Assembly (NCBI RefSeq): GCF_014650435.1
Contig: NZ_BMUY01000009.1
Location: forward strand, 372,001 to 436,000
DNA from: Streptomyces tendae
GTDB taxonomy: Bacteria; Actinomycetota; Actinomycetes; Streptomycetales; Streptomycetaceae
Reading direction: 5' to 3'
Length of the DNA stretch: 64,000 nt
The position numbers were made by a program, and so were the translations under genes. Position 1 is the stretch's first letter, and every line of letters starts with the position of its first letter. This document shows positions 15,792 through 23,563 of the stretch, piece after piece. Under the pieces are notes generated by a model, which was not told where the DNA came from, searched no databases, and saw only the letters and a program-made list of their open reading frames with translations.

Positions 15792-17147
15792 CTAAATCCT
15801 TTCGGGTACCGGGTTGCCCGCGTCGCCGATCGCCCGCCGTACGGGCACCCGCGCGAGCAGCACGAAACCGATCACGAAGAAGGCGACCAGGGAGATGATC
15901 GCGTCACGGTAGCTCCCGGTCAGCTGGTAGGTGAGCCCGAAGAGCAGCGGCCCGAGCCAGCTCATCCCGCGGTCGCTCAGCTCGTACGCCGAGAAGTACT
16001 CGGCCTCCTTGCCCGGCGGGACCAGATGGGAGAACAGGGAGCGGGACAGCGCCTGGCTACCGCCCAGGACGAGTCCGATCCCGGCGGCCAGTACGAAGAA
16101 CCACGCCGGCGCCTCCGCCGGCAGGAAGTACCCGGCCGCGAGGGTCACCGTCCAGGCGACCAGCGACCCGAGGATCGTGCGCTTGGCGCCGTACCTGCGG
16201 GCCAGCCGGCCCAGCGCCAGGGCGCCCGCCACCGCCAGCACCTGGACCAGCAGGACCGCCACGATCAGGGTGGACTGCCCGAGGCCCAGCTCCTCGGAGC
16301 CGTAGACCGATGCCTGGGAGATCACCGTCTGGATGCCGTCGTTGTACACCAGGTACGCCAGCAGGAAGGCCAGTGTCAGCGGGCGGCGCCGCATGTCCCG
16401 GACGGTCGCCGCGAGCTGCCGGAACCCGGGCAGTGCGGCCTCCCGGGCCACCGCACGCCGGTCGCGCAGCCGGCGGAGCGGAATCAGCGCGAAGGCGCCC
16501 CACCACAGCCCCGCCGACGCCAGGCAGATCCGGACCGCCGCGCTCTCGCTCAGCCCGAACGAGTCGTGGCCGGTGTAGAGGACCAGGTTGACGATCAGGA
16601 CCAGGGAGCCGGCCGCGTAGCCGAAGGCCCAGCCCCGGGAGGAGACCGCGTCGCGTTCCTCGGGCGGGGCGATCTGGGGCAGGTAGGAGTTGTAGAGCAT
16701 CATCGCGACCGACTGCGCCGCGTTGGCGACGACCAGCAGCAGCCCGCCCAGCAGGTAGCGGTCGCCGTCGAGGAAGAACATGGCGGTCGTGGCCGCGGCG
16801 CCGGTGTACGCGGCGGCGGCCAGCAACGGCTTCTTGCGGCCCGAGCGGTCGGCCGCCGCGCCCACCAGCGGCATCACCAGCACCGCCACGATCACCGACA
16901 GCGACACCGAGTACGCGAAGAACGACCCCGCGCGCACCGGTATGCCGAGGGGGTGGACGTAGCCGTCCGTGTCCGCCGCCGATTCGGCGACCGAGGTCAG
17001 ATAGGGGCCCAGGAACACGGTCAGGACGCTCGTCGAGTAGACGGAGCACGCCCAGTCGTAGAAGTACCAGCCGCGCTGCTCGCGCCGTCGTTCGGCGGCC
17101 GGGTCGGCCCCGCCCGCCGCGTCCGACCGCAGGGTGTCGGTGCCCAC
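15792..17147 (-). CDS. UMF1/Atg22-like MFS transporter
   Basis: The 451-aa protein has about twelve hydrophobic segments and the early WYFYDWACSVYSTSVLTVFL motif that marks the UMF1 (Vps22/Atg22-like) branch of the major facilitator superfamily. GAAADRSGRKK is the loop 2-3 signature. The substrate is unknown. GTG 17147 was chosen because GGGGAAGGCGAGGG lies directly upstream; a longer start at 17177 lacks that. It begins 55 bases downstream of the GDPD stop on the same strand, so the two are probably one operon together with the YczE-like gene. Confidence 0.88.
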   Translation of the reverse strand: MGTDTLRSDAAGGADPAAERRREQRGWYFYDWACSVYSTSVLTVFLGPYLTSVAESAADTDGYVHPLGIPVRAGSFFAYSVSLSVIVAVLVMPLVGAAADRSGRKKPLLAAAAYTGAAATTAMFFLDGDRYLLGGLLLVVANAAQSVAMMLYNSYLPQIAPPEERDAVSSRGWAFGYAAGSLVLIVNLVLYTGHDSFGLSESAAVRICLASAGLWWGAFALIPLRRLRDRRAVAREAALPGFRQLAATVRDMRRRPLTLAFLLAYLVYNDGIQTVISQASVYGSEELGLGQSTLIVAVLLVQVLAVAGALALGRLARRYGAKRTILGSLVAWTVTLAAGYFLPAEAPAWFFVLAAGIGLVLGGSQALSRSLFSHLVPPGKEAEYFSAYELSDRGMSWLGPLLFGLTYQLTGSYRDAIISLVAFFVIGFVLLARVPVRRAIGDAGNPVPERI

Positions 17148-17202
17148 CGTGCCCTCGCCTTCCCCGTGCACGCGCACCGTCCCCGGGGCGCGGCCGGGTG
17201 GC

Positions 17203-17970
17203 TCAGCCCCAGACGCCGCGGTCCTCCATGACCCTGCGCAGTGTGTCGATGTGATCGGTCATGATGCCATCCACTCCAAGGTCCAGGAGCCGGTGCATAC
17301 GGTCCGCGTCGTTGACCGTCCAGACGTGCACCTGCAGCCCGCGCGCGTGGGCGGCGCGCACGAAGCGGTGGTCCACCACCCGGATGCCCGACTGCGCCTC
17401 GGGGACCTGCGCGGCCACCGCCGAGCGGCGCGGCGCGGCCGGCAGCCCCCAGGAGCGCAGCCGCAGGCCGAGGACGCCCCGGCTGCCGTACGAGGTGGCC
17501 AGGCGGGGACCCGCGAGCCGCTGGGCGCGGATCACGCGCGCCTCGGAGAAGGAGCCGACACAGATCCGGTCCCAGGCGTCCAGCCGCCCGATCAGCTCCA
17601 GGAGGGGCCGCAGCGCGGGCTCCGCCTTCACGTCGATGTTCCAGCGCACCTCGGGGAAGGTCTCCAGGAGCTCCTCGAAGAGCGGCACCGGTTCCGCGCC
17701 CGCCACGCGCGCGTGGCGTACGTCCTCCCAGGGCAGGTCCGCGATCCGCCCGGCCCCGTCCGTCACCCGGTCCAGGGTCGCGTCGTGGAAGGCGACGAGC
17801 TTCCCGTCCCGCGTGGCGTGCACGTCGGTCTCGATGTACCGGTAGCCCGCCTCGACCGCGCGCCGGAACTGCCGCAGCGTGTTCTCCAGACCGTCCGCCG
17901 CCCCGCCCCGGTGGGCGAACGCGATCGGGCCGGGATGGTCGAGGTACGGGTGGCGTATCGGCGTGGTCAC
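17203..17970 (-). CDS. Glycerophosphodiester phosphodiesterase
   Basis: The 255-aa protein is a full GDPD TIM barrel. AFAHRGGAADGLENTLRQF holds the first catalytic His/Arg, ETDVHATRDGKLVAFHD holds the metal-binding Glu-Asp and the second catalytic His, and VNDADRMHRLLDLGVDGIMTD closes the barrel. It cleaves glycerophosphodiesters to glycerol-3-phosphate and an alcohol, probably in the cytoplasm as no signal peptide is visible. GTG 17970 overlaps the stop of the upstream YczE-like gene as GTGA, indicating translational coupling. Confidence 0.93.
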   Translation of the reverse strand: MTTPIRHPYLDHPGPIAFAHRGGAADGLENTLRQFRRAVEAGYRYIETDVHATRDGKLVAFHDATLDRVTDGAGRIADLPWEDVRHARVAGAEPVPLFEELLETFPEVRWNIDVKAEPALRPLLELIGRLDAWDRICVGSFSEARVIRAQRLAGPRLATSYGSRGVLGLRLRSWGLPAAPRRSAVAAQVPEAQSGIRVVDHRFVRAAHARGLQVHVWTVNDADRMHRLLDLGVDGIMTDHIDTLRRVMEDRGVWG

Positions 17971-18686
17971 CGGCGCAGTATCGCGCGCCCGGGCCGCCCG
18001 GCGGCAACCACCGTGCTGCCGTACGGTGTCGGCGGCACGGCGAACACGCGCAGGAACACCTGCGCGAGCGGGCCGATCGACACGGCGTAGAGCAGGGTGC
18101 CCAGGCCCACCGTGCCGCCGAGGGCGAAGCCCGTCACCACCACCGTGATCTCGACCACGGTCCGCACCAGGCGCACCGAGAGCCCGGTGCGCTGGTTGAG
18201 CCCCGTCATCAGGCCGTCACGCGGGCCGGGGCCGAACCGCGCGGCGATGTACAGCCCGGTCGCCGCGCCGTTCAGGACGATGCCCGCGACCATCGCGGCG
18301 ATGCGCAGCGTCCAGCCGTGGGCGTCCGGCACGACACTCAGCGTGGCGTCCATCGCGGCGCCGATCACGAGCACGTTGGAGACGGTGCCCAGGCCCGGCC
18401 GCTGGCGCAGCGGGATCCAGAGCAGCAGGACCGCCGCGCCCACGGCGGTCAGCACCACGCCCATCGACAGGCCGGTGTGCTCCGCGAGGCCCTGGTGCAG
18501 CACGTTCCACGGTTCCAGCCCGAGCCCGGACCTGACCAGGAGTGCTGAACTCGCGCCGTAGAGCGCGAGACCGCCGTAGAGCTGGGTCAGCCGCCGCGCG
18601 AGTCGCCTGGACGGCTCGGGCTGCTCGGACGGCTCGGGCTGCTCGGACGGCTCGGGCTGCTCTGACTGCTCGGACTGCCTGGACAA
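17967..18686 (-). CDS. YczE/YitT-like integral membrane protein
   Basis: The 239-aa protein has about five transmembrane helices (LYGGLALYGASSALL, VLTAVGAAVLLLW, IAAMVAGIVLNGAAT and others) and the YczE signature region RFGPGPRDGLMTGL. YczE in Bacillus affects secondary-metabolite production, but its biochemistry is unclear. Start TTG 18686 has AGGGGGC upstream and is the only codon that includes the repeated N-terminus SEQPEP (three units). The facing MocR-type regulator at 18789 is the usual partner of yczE genes. The 3' end overlaps the GDPD start by 4 bases. Confidence 0.82.
   Translation of the reverse strand: MSRQSEQSEQPEPSEQPEPSEQPEPSRRLARRLTQLYGGLALYGASSALLVRSGLGLEPWNVLHQGLAEHTGLSMGVVLTAVGAAVLLLWIPLRQRPGLGTVSNVLVIGAAMDATLSVVPDAHGWTLRIAAMVAGIVLNGAATGLYIAARFGPGPRDGLMTGLNQRTGLSVRLVRTVVEITVVVTGFALGGTVGLGTLLYAVSIGPLAQVFLRVFAVPPTPYGSTVVAAGRPGRAILRR
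18613..18666. repeat. 18-bp tandem repeat in the YczE-like gene
   Basis: About three copies of GGCTCGGGCTGCTCGGAC occur head to tail, encoding Ser-Glu-Gln-Pro-Glu-Pro on the minus strand in the cytoplasmic N-terminus. The unit is a multiple of three, so copy changes stay in frame. Confidence 0.8.
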
Positions 18687-18737
18687 GAGGTGCCCCCTGG
18701 GGTGGTGGTCGTGGCCTGCCACGTGACACCCTGTGGC

Positions 18738-18754
18738 TTGAGTAGAAGAGTCAA
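18738..18754. promoter_or_regulatory. Possible MocR operator in the yczE/mocR divergent region
   Basis: TTGAGT-N5-AGTCAA is a near-perfect inverted repeat (one mismatch) between the divergent starts at 18686 and 18789. MocR regulators generally bind their own divergent promoter. On the minus strand the right arm reads TTGACT, which could be the -35 of the YczE-like gene. Confidence 0.35.
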
Positions 18755-18788
18755 CCAGGGCCAATTCGGGGAAGGTGGACTGATTTCC

Positions 18789-20288
18789 ATGGCGCAGTGG
18801 ACCTCGGCCGTCGGGGCGGGGCAGCTCGCGCGGCTGCTCGCCTCCCAGCAGGACCGCCCCGCCGGGCCCGGGACGCGCCGCCCGCCGGCCTACCGCGCGC
18901 TCGCCGACGGCATCCGGCTGCTCGTGCTGGAGGGCCGCGTCCCGGTCGCCGCCCGGCTGCCCGCCGAACGGGAACTGGCCCTCGCCCTGACCGTCAGCCG
19001 CACCACCGTCGCCGCCGCCTACGAGGCGCTGCGTGCCGAGGGCTTCCTGGAGTCCCGGCGGGGCGCGGGCAGCTGGACCGCGGTCCCGGCCGGGAACCCG
19101 CTGCCGGCCCGCGGACTCGAGCCGCTGCCGCCCGAGGCCCTCGGCTCGGTGATCGACCTGGGGTGCGCGGCGCTGCCCGCACCCGAACCCTGGCTCACCC
19201 GCGCGGTGCAGGGCGCCCTCGAGGAGCTGCCGCCGTACGCGCACACCCACGGCGACTACCCGGCCGGGCTGCCCGCGCTGCGCGCGATGATCGCCGAGCG
19301 CTACACCGTGCGGGGCATTCCCACCATGCCCGAGCAGATCATGGTGACCACGGGGGCGATGGGCGCCATCGACGCCATCTGCCACCTCTTCGGGGGACGC
19401 GGCGAGCGCATCGCCGTGGAGTCCCCGTCCTACGCCAACATCCTCCAGCTGATGCGCGAGGCCGGGGCCCGGCTGGTGCCCGTCGCGATGGCCGAGGGAC
19501 TCACCGGCTGGGACGTCGACCGCTGGCGCCAGGTGCTGCGCGACGCCGCACCCCGCATCGCCTACGTCGTCGCCGACTTCCACAACCCCACCGGCGCGCT
19601 CGCCGACGACGACCAGCGACGGCGGCTGGTGGACGCGGCCCGCTCGGCGGGGACGGTGCTCGTGGCCGACGAGACGATGAGCGAGCTGTGGCTGGACGAC
19701 GACGTCGAGATGCCGCGCCCCGTGTGCGCCTTCGACCCGGCCGGGTCCACCGTGATCACCGTCGGCTCGGCGAGCAAGGCATTCTGGGCCGGGATGCGCA
19801 TCGGCTGGGTCCGTGCCGCGCCCGACGTGATCCGCAGCCTGGTCGCCGCGCGGGCCTACGCCGACCTGGGCACACCGGTGCTGGAGCAGCTCGCCGTGAA
19901 CTGGCTGTTCAGCACCGGCGGCTGGGAGCAGGCCGTGACGGTGCGCCGCGAACAGGCCCGGCAGAACCGGGACGAGCTGGTGGCGGCGGTCCGGCGGGAG
20001 CTGCCGGACTGGGAGTTCGAGGTGCCCCGGGGTGGCCTCACCCTGTGGGTGCGGACCGGGGGCCTGTCGGGTTCCCGGATCGCCGAGGCGGGGGAGCGGG
20101 TGGGCCTCCGCGTCCCGTCCGGGCCGCGCTTCGGGGTCGACGGTGCCTTCGAGGGGTACGTCCGACTGCCGTTCACGGTCGGCGGTGCGGTGGCCGAGGA
20201 GGCGGCGGTGCGACTGGCCGCCGCGGCCCGAATGGTGGAGAACGGCGGTGTCGGCGGCGGCGAGACACCGCGGACGTTCGTGGCGTAG
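18789..20288 (+). CDS. MocR-type regulator (GntR HTH fused to aminotransferase fold)
   Basis: The 499-aa protein has an N-terminal GntR winged HTH (about 35-105, with RLPAERELALALTVSRTTVAAAYEALR) and a fold-type I PLP domain (about 120-480). The PLP lysine is in VGSASKAFWAGMRIGW, preceded by VVADFHNPTGA and VLVADETMSELW. MocR proteins use PLP or a PLP adduct as effector and do not usually catalyse transamination. The divergent yczE-like gene is the expected target (the YczR-YczE arrangement). ATG 18789 has GGGGAAGGTGG upstream. Confidence 0.93.
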   Translation: MAQWTSAVGAGQLARLLASQQDRPAGPGTRRPPAYRALADGIRLLVLEGRVPVAARLPAERELALALTVSRTTVAAAYEALRAEGFLESRRGAGSWTAVPAGNPLPARGLEPLPPEALGSVIDLGCAALPAPEPWLTRAVQGALEELPPYAHTHGDYPAGLPALRAMIAERYTVRGIPTMPEQIMVTTGAMGAIDAICHLFGGRGERIAVESPSYANILQLMREAGARLVPVAMAEGLTGWDVDRWRQVLRDAAPRIAYVVADFHNPTGALADDDQRRRLVDAARSAGTVLVADETMSELWLDDDVEMPRPVCAFDPAGSTVITVGSASKAFWAGMRIGWVRAAPDVIRSLVAARAYADLGTPVLEQLAVNWLFSTGGWEQAVTVRREQARQNRDELVAAVRRELPDWEFEVPRGGLTLWVRTGGLSGSRIAEAGERVGLRVPSGPRFGVDGAFEGYVRLPFTVGGAVAEEAAVRLAAAARMVENGGVGGGETPRTFVA

Positions 20289-20293
20289 GGCCC

Positions 20294-20360
20294 GTCCGGC
20301 GGGGCAGGTCGCGCGCGGGTGGCCCAGGGCCGGTCCGGCGGGGCAGGTTGCGCGCGGGTG
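20294..20360. repeat. Two direct repeats of 28 bp, period 39
   Basis: GTCCGGCGGGGCAGGT-C/T-GCGCGCGGGTG occurs at 20294-20321 and 20333-20360 with one mismatch. The convergent interval 20289-20620 contains no credible gene; nothing else was seen in it apart from this repeat and GC-rich stems that may serve termination. Confidence 0.7.
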
Positions 20361-20620
20361 CGGGCCGACGCGGGCGGCGGACGGATGGTCGAGGTGCCGG
20401 GTGAGGCGGCGTCCGGTGCATGGCGCCGGTCCGGGCGGAGTGGGCGCGCCGGGGTCGCGACGGGCGGTGACGCGGTGGACGGGCGTGTCGCACACGTCGC
20501 GGTGTGCGCCGCCGCGGGCGCCGGGGCCCGGGGACACGGGCGCGGCCCGGAGGTGGACCGGCGAGGGATGCGCGAGGAGGCCGGGGCGGAGCCGTGGGAT
20601 GCGCCGCCCCGGCCGACGGG

Positions 20621-22387
20621 TCAGGAGGTCTCCGCCGCGACGGCCTCGGCGGGGACCGGGTCAGCGGGAGCCGGCTCGGTCGGCGTCCCGGCCGCCGCCT
20701 TCTCCATCGTCACCGGGGCGGACTCCGGGTCCGCCGCGGCCTCCTCCGGCTCGCTCGCGGCCACGTCGGCCGGGTTTTCGTCCTTCTCCACGGAGACGGC
20801 TTTCGCCATGGAGACGGCCTTCGCCTTCGCCTCGGCCTCCGCCTCTGGGGGAAGGGGCGCCTGCTCCCCGTCCGCCGGGGTCGTCCGCGGGGGGAGCAGG
20901 TCGAGCACCGCCTGCCGGTGCGCCTCGCTCGTCGCGTCGTCGTAGGGGTCCGGAGTGGCCGGGACCTGGAGACGGTGCACCGGTCCCGTACCCAGACGGG
21001 CGTACCCCCGGCCGGGCGGGACCTGGTCGAGGGGCGTGGTGTGCGGGGGAGCGCCCAGCGCGTTCGACAGCTCGTCCGCGGTGGCCGGGCCGAGCACGAC
21101 ACGCGCGCGCGTGTGCTGCCGTACGGCGTCGGTGAGGCCGTCCAGGGCGTCCAACTGGTCGGCGACGACCACGGTCACGTTCGCGGCCCGGCCGTGCCGC
21201 AGCGGGACCTGGAGCAGGGTCTGCGGGTCCCGGCGCCCGCCCGTGGCGGCGAGGTGGGTGAACGCCGTCGGACGGTCCAGGAAGACCCACAGGGGCCGCC
21301 GGGTGTCGTCCGGCGCCGCCAGGCCCTGCTGACGGGCCCGGTTCACGGAGATCAGCCGCCGTTCCGTCTCGGCGGCGGCCCACTCCAGGCTGGTCAGCGC
21401 ACCGGTGAGGCCGCACTCCACGGCCAGTACGCCGTCCCGGCCGACCAGGCAGGCGTACTCCCCGGTGCCGCCACCGTCGACGATCAGCAGATCGCCGTGG
21501 TGCAGCGCCTGGAGGGCGACCGAGCGCAGCAGGGTCGAGGTACCGGTGCCGGGCTGCCCCAGGACCAGCAGGTGGGGCTCGGTCGAGCGGATGCCGGTGC
21601 GCCAGACGACCGGCGGCACGTCCCGCTGCTCCACGCCGTGGGTGAGCGGGAGCGTGCGCTGGACCCGGGTCGGGTCGGTGAAGCCGAGGACGGTCTCGCC
21701 GGGCGCCGTCACGAAACGCTGGGCGGCGATGTCGGTGGGCAGCGGCGCGAGCACGTCCACGGAGAGGTGGTTGGCCTCCTCGTCCCACGTGAAGTGGTAC
21801 TCCCGGCCACGGCCGGACTTCGCGGTGAGCAGGTGCTCGATCCGGGTCCGGGACTCCGCCTCCCCGTCGGTGAAGTAGGCCGGGTAGCGGATCACCAGGT
21901 GGGCGACGCGCCCGTCGTCGTCGAACTCGTACGCCGGGAACGCCTTCTCCCACCCGCCGCCGTGGGCGTAGAGGGGGTCGGGGTCCTCCGCGAGGGAGAA
22001 ATAGGGGACCAGCGCCTCGTAGAGCGACTGCAGGCGCCTGGTCCGGGTGTCGTCGGTGCCCTCGGGCGCCGCCGGTGGGCGTTCCCTGCCCTGCCAGGCT
22101 GCCGCCGCCATCAGGACGATGACGGCGAGCAGCGGGCCGTACGGCACGAGTGCCACCACCAGGACCACCGAGGCCACCAGGAACAGCAGCGCGCCGCGCC
22201 GGTCCTTGGGGGTCTCGGACCATCTGCGCCGCGCGGCCGCGGCCAGTCGGCGCAGACCGCGGGCAATCGTGATCAGCGGCTGGAGGACGTCGGTGGCGCC
22301 GTCGGCCGCCGTCCGGGCCAGCTCCCGGCTCCGGGCGAGCTGTGCGCCGCCGTTGCTCAGAATGCGGGGGAGGGGCCGCCGGGCCAC
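20621..22387 (-). CDS. FtsK/TraB-like membrane ATPase with altered P-loop
   Basis: The 588-aa protein has two transmembrane helices (about 60-100, GALLFLVASVVLVVALVPYGPL then LLAVIVLMAAAAW), a soluble domain, then a RecA-like ATPase core and a charged Ala/Glu/Lys/Pro tail. The P-loop reads GQPGTGTSTLL, so the invariant lysine of GxxxxGK[ST] is threonine. The strand-3 acidic segment is LLIVDGGGTG. The overall layout recalls FtsK/SpoIIIE and the TraB DNA pumps of Streptomyces plasmids. GTG 22387 has AGGAGGCAGCA upstream. It follows the 64-aa membrane protein gene by 53 bases and is probably co-transcribed. Nucleotide hydrolysis is doubtful. Confidence 0.75.
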   Translation of the reverse strand: MARRPLPRILSNGGAQLARSRELARTAADGATDVLQPLITIARGLRRLAAAARRRWSETPKDRRGALLFLVASVVLVVALVPYGPLLAVIVLMAAAAWQGRERPPAAPEGTDDTRTRRLQSLYEALVPYFSLAEDPDPLYAHGGGWEKAFPAYEFDDDGRVAHLVIRYPAYFTDGEAESRTRIEHLLTAKSGRGREYHFTWDEEANHLSVDVLAPLPTDIAAQRFVTAPGETVLGFTDPTRVQRTLPLTHGVEQRDVPPVVWRTGIRSTEPHLLVLGQPGTGTSTLLRSVALQALHHGDLLIVDGGGTGEYACLVGRDGVLAVECGLTGALTSLEWAAAETERRLISVNRARQQGLAAPDDTRRPLWVFLDRPTAFTHLAATGGRRDPQTLLQVPLRHGRAANVTVVVADQLDALDGLTDAVRQHTRARVVLGPATADELSNALGAPPHTTPLDQVPPGRGYARLGTGPVHRLQVPATPDPYDDATSEAHRQAVLDLLPPRTTPADGEQAPLPPEAEAEAKAKAVSMAKAVSVEKDENPADVAASEPEEAAADPESAPVTMEKAAAGTPTEPAPADPVPAEAVAAETS

Positions 22388-22440
22388 TGCTGCCTCCTGG
22401 AGGTGCGTACGTGCGGATGTCGGGCGGGGGGAGCGGGCCG

Positions 22441-22635
22441 TCAGAACTTGATGCCGCCGAGGAGGCCCGCCAGGCTCTCGCCGCCCGCCTTGATGCTCGG
22501 GGCGATGGCCGTACTCGCGAGGTAGAACCCGAATAGTACGGCGACCAGCGCGTGCGAGGCCTTGAGGCCGTCCTTGCGGAAGAAGATGAAGACGACGATG
22601 CCGAGCAGGACCACGCCTGAGATCGAGAGGATCAT
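22441..22635 (-). CDS. Small membrane protein (64 aa), partner of the FtsK-like ATPase
   Basis: The ORF encodes two hydrophobic helices (about 2-20, ILSISGVVLLGIVVFIFF; and 28-46, ALVAVLFGFYLAST) with a short RKDG turn between and a Gly-rich C-terminus. AGGAGAAC lies before the ATG. It is the first gene of a two-gene unit with the FtsK/TraB-like protein, an arrangement reminiscent of small Spd-type membrane proteins beside plasmid transfer genes. An unusually AT-rich patch (about 22680-22740) upstream probably holds the promoter. Confidence 0.75.
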   Translation of the reverse strand: MILSISGVVLLGIVVFIFFRKDGLKASHALVAVLFGFYLASTAIAPSIKAGGESLAGLLGGIKF

Positions 22636-22836
22636 GTGAGTTCTCCTGGTTCACGGGGACAGTCACCATGAGTACTTCCAGGCTCACAGCATGTATCCAT
22701 ACGATAAAAGGTGCAAATGGGGGAAATTCGACCGAATTACCTCGGGTGGCGGAGGGGTCCTTGGTCCGCTCGGGTGTCCCGCGAGCCAGTACCCTGGCGA
22801 TTCGCCGAAAGTTCGCTGTGAGAGGTGGTCCGGCCG

Positions 22837-23229
22837 ATGAGTGAAGCCCCCGACCCCGAGGTCGTGGAGCTGGCGACCAAGATCTTCGATCTGGCCCGGC
22901 AGGGGCGCACCGAAGAGCTGGTCGCGTACGTGGACGCCGGTGTACCGGCCGACCTCACCAACGACCGCGGCGACTCCCTCGTCATGCTCGCCGCCTACCA
23001 CGGGCACGCCGAAGCGGTGCGTGCGCTGCTGACCCGCGGTGCCGACGCCGACCGCGTCAACGACCGGGGTCAGACGCCGCTCGCCGGGGCCGCCTTCAAG
23101 GGTGAGACGGAAGTGACCAAGGCACTGCTCGAGGCCGGCGCGGACCCGGCGGCGGGCACCCCGTCGGCCGTCGACACGGCGCGGATGTTCGCCCGGACGG
23201 ACCTGCTGGAGCTGTTCGGCGCCCGGTGA
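22837..23229 (+). CDS. Ankyrin repeat protein
   Basis: The 130-aa protein consists of about three ankyrin units (NDRGDSLVMLAAYHGHAEAV, NDRGQTPLAGAAFKGETEVT and flanking half-repeats), each with the TPLxxAAxxG-type turn. It has no other domain and is presumably a cytoplasmic protein-binding module; the partner is unknown. ATG 22837 is preceded by GAGAGGTGG. It is divergent from the 64-aa membrane protein gene and 334 bases upstream of the HEAT-like gene. Confidence 0.88.
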   Translation: MSEAPDPEVVELATKIFDLARQGRTEELVAYVDAGVPADLTNDRGDSLVMLAAYHGHAEAVRALLTRGADADRVNDRGQTPLAGAAFKGETEVTKALLEAGADPAAGTPSAVDTARMFARTDLLELFGAR

Positions 23230-23457
23230 CGGGACGGCGGAGAGGGCCCTGACCGGGACCGCTCCACATTTTCTGACCAGGCAGAACACTGGAAACGGGG
23301 GAGGCGGTACAGGGCCGCCGAAATTTCGGTCGCGGCAGATGTGACCGCCGGGCCATCATGACGACGTGGTTCACGGACGTGATGGCTGGGCAGGTGTTGC
23401 CGCACCGCGCGGGCCGTGACACGGCTCGCAAGGGCCACCGACGAGAGGCAGAGGAAC

Positions 23458-23517
23458 ATGGTCTTCAGCAAGCAAAAGACGGCGGGCGCTCCGACGTGTT
23501 GGCGCACGGCCAGGTAA
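23458..23517 (+). CDS. Candidate 19-aa peptide ORF
   Basis: ATG 23458 is preceded by an excellent ribosome site (GAGGCAGAGGAAC) and encodes a 19-residue basic peptide with one Cys-Trp pair (MVFSKQKTAG then APTCWRTAR), ending in TAA. It lies 46 bases before the HEAT-like gene. It may be a leader peptide or a genuine microprotein. The rest of 23230-23563 shows no other gene. Confidence 0.4.
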   Translation: MVFSKQKTAGAPTCWRTAR

Positions 23518-23563
23518 CGCGTGCTCCCCGGTTGCGTCGACGCTTGATGTGAGGCTGTTTCCC

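Noticed and set aside
17967..20537. 856-codon minus-strand frame extending far upstream of the YczE-like gene
   Set aside because: Only the last 239 codons look like protein; the rest is antisense to the MocR-type gene. TTG 18686 with its ribosome site gives the real start.
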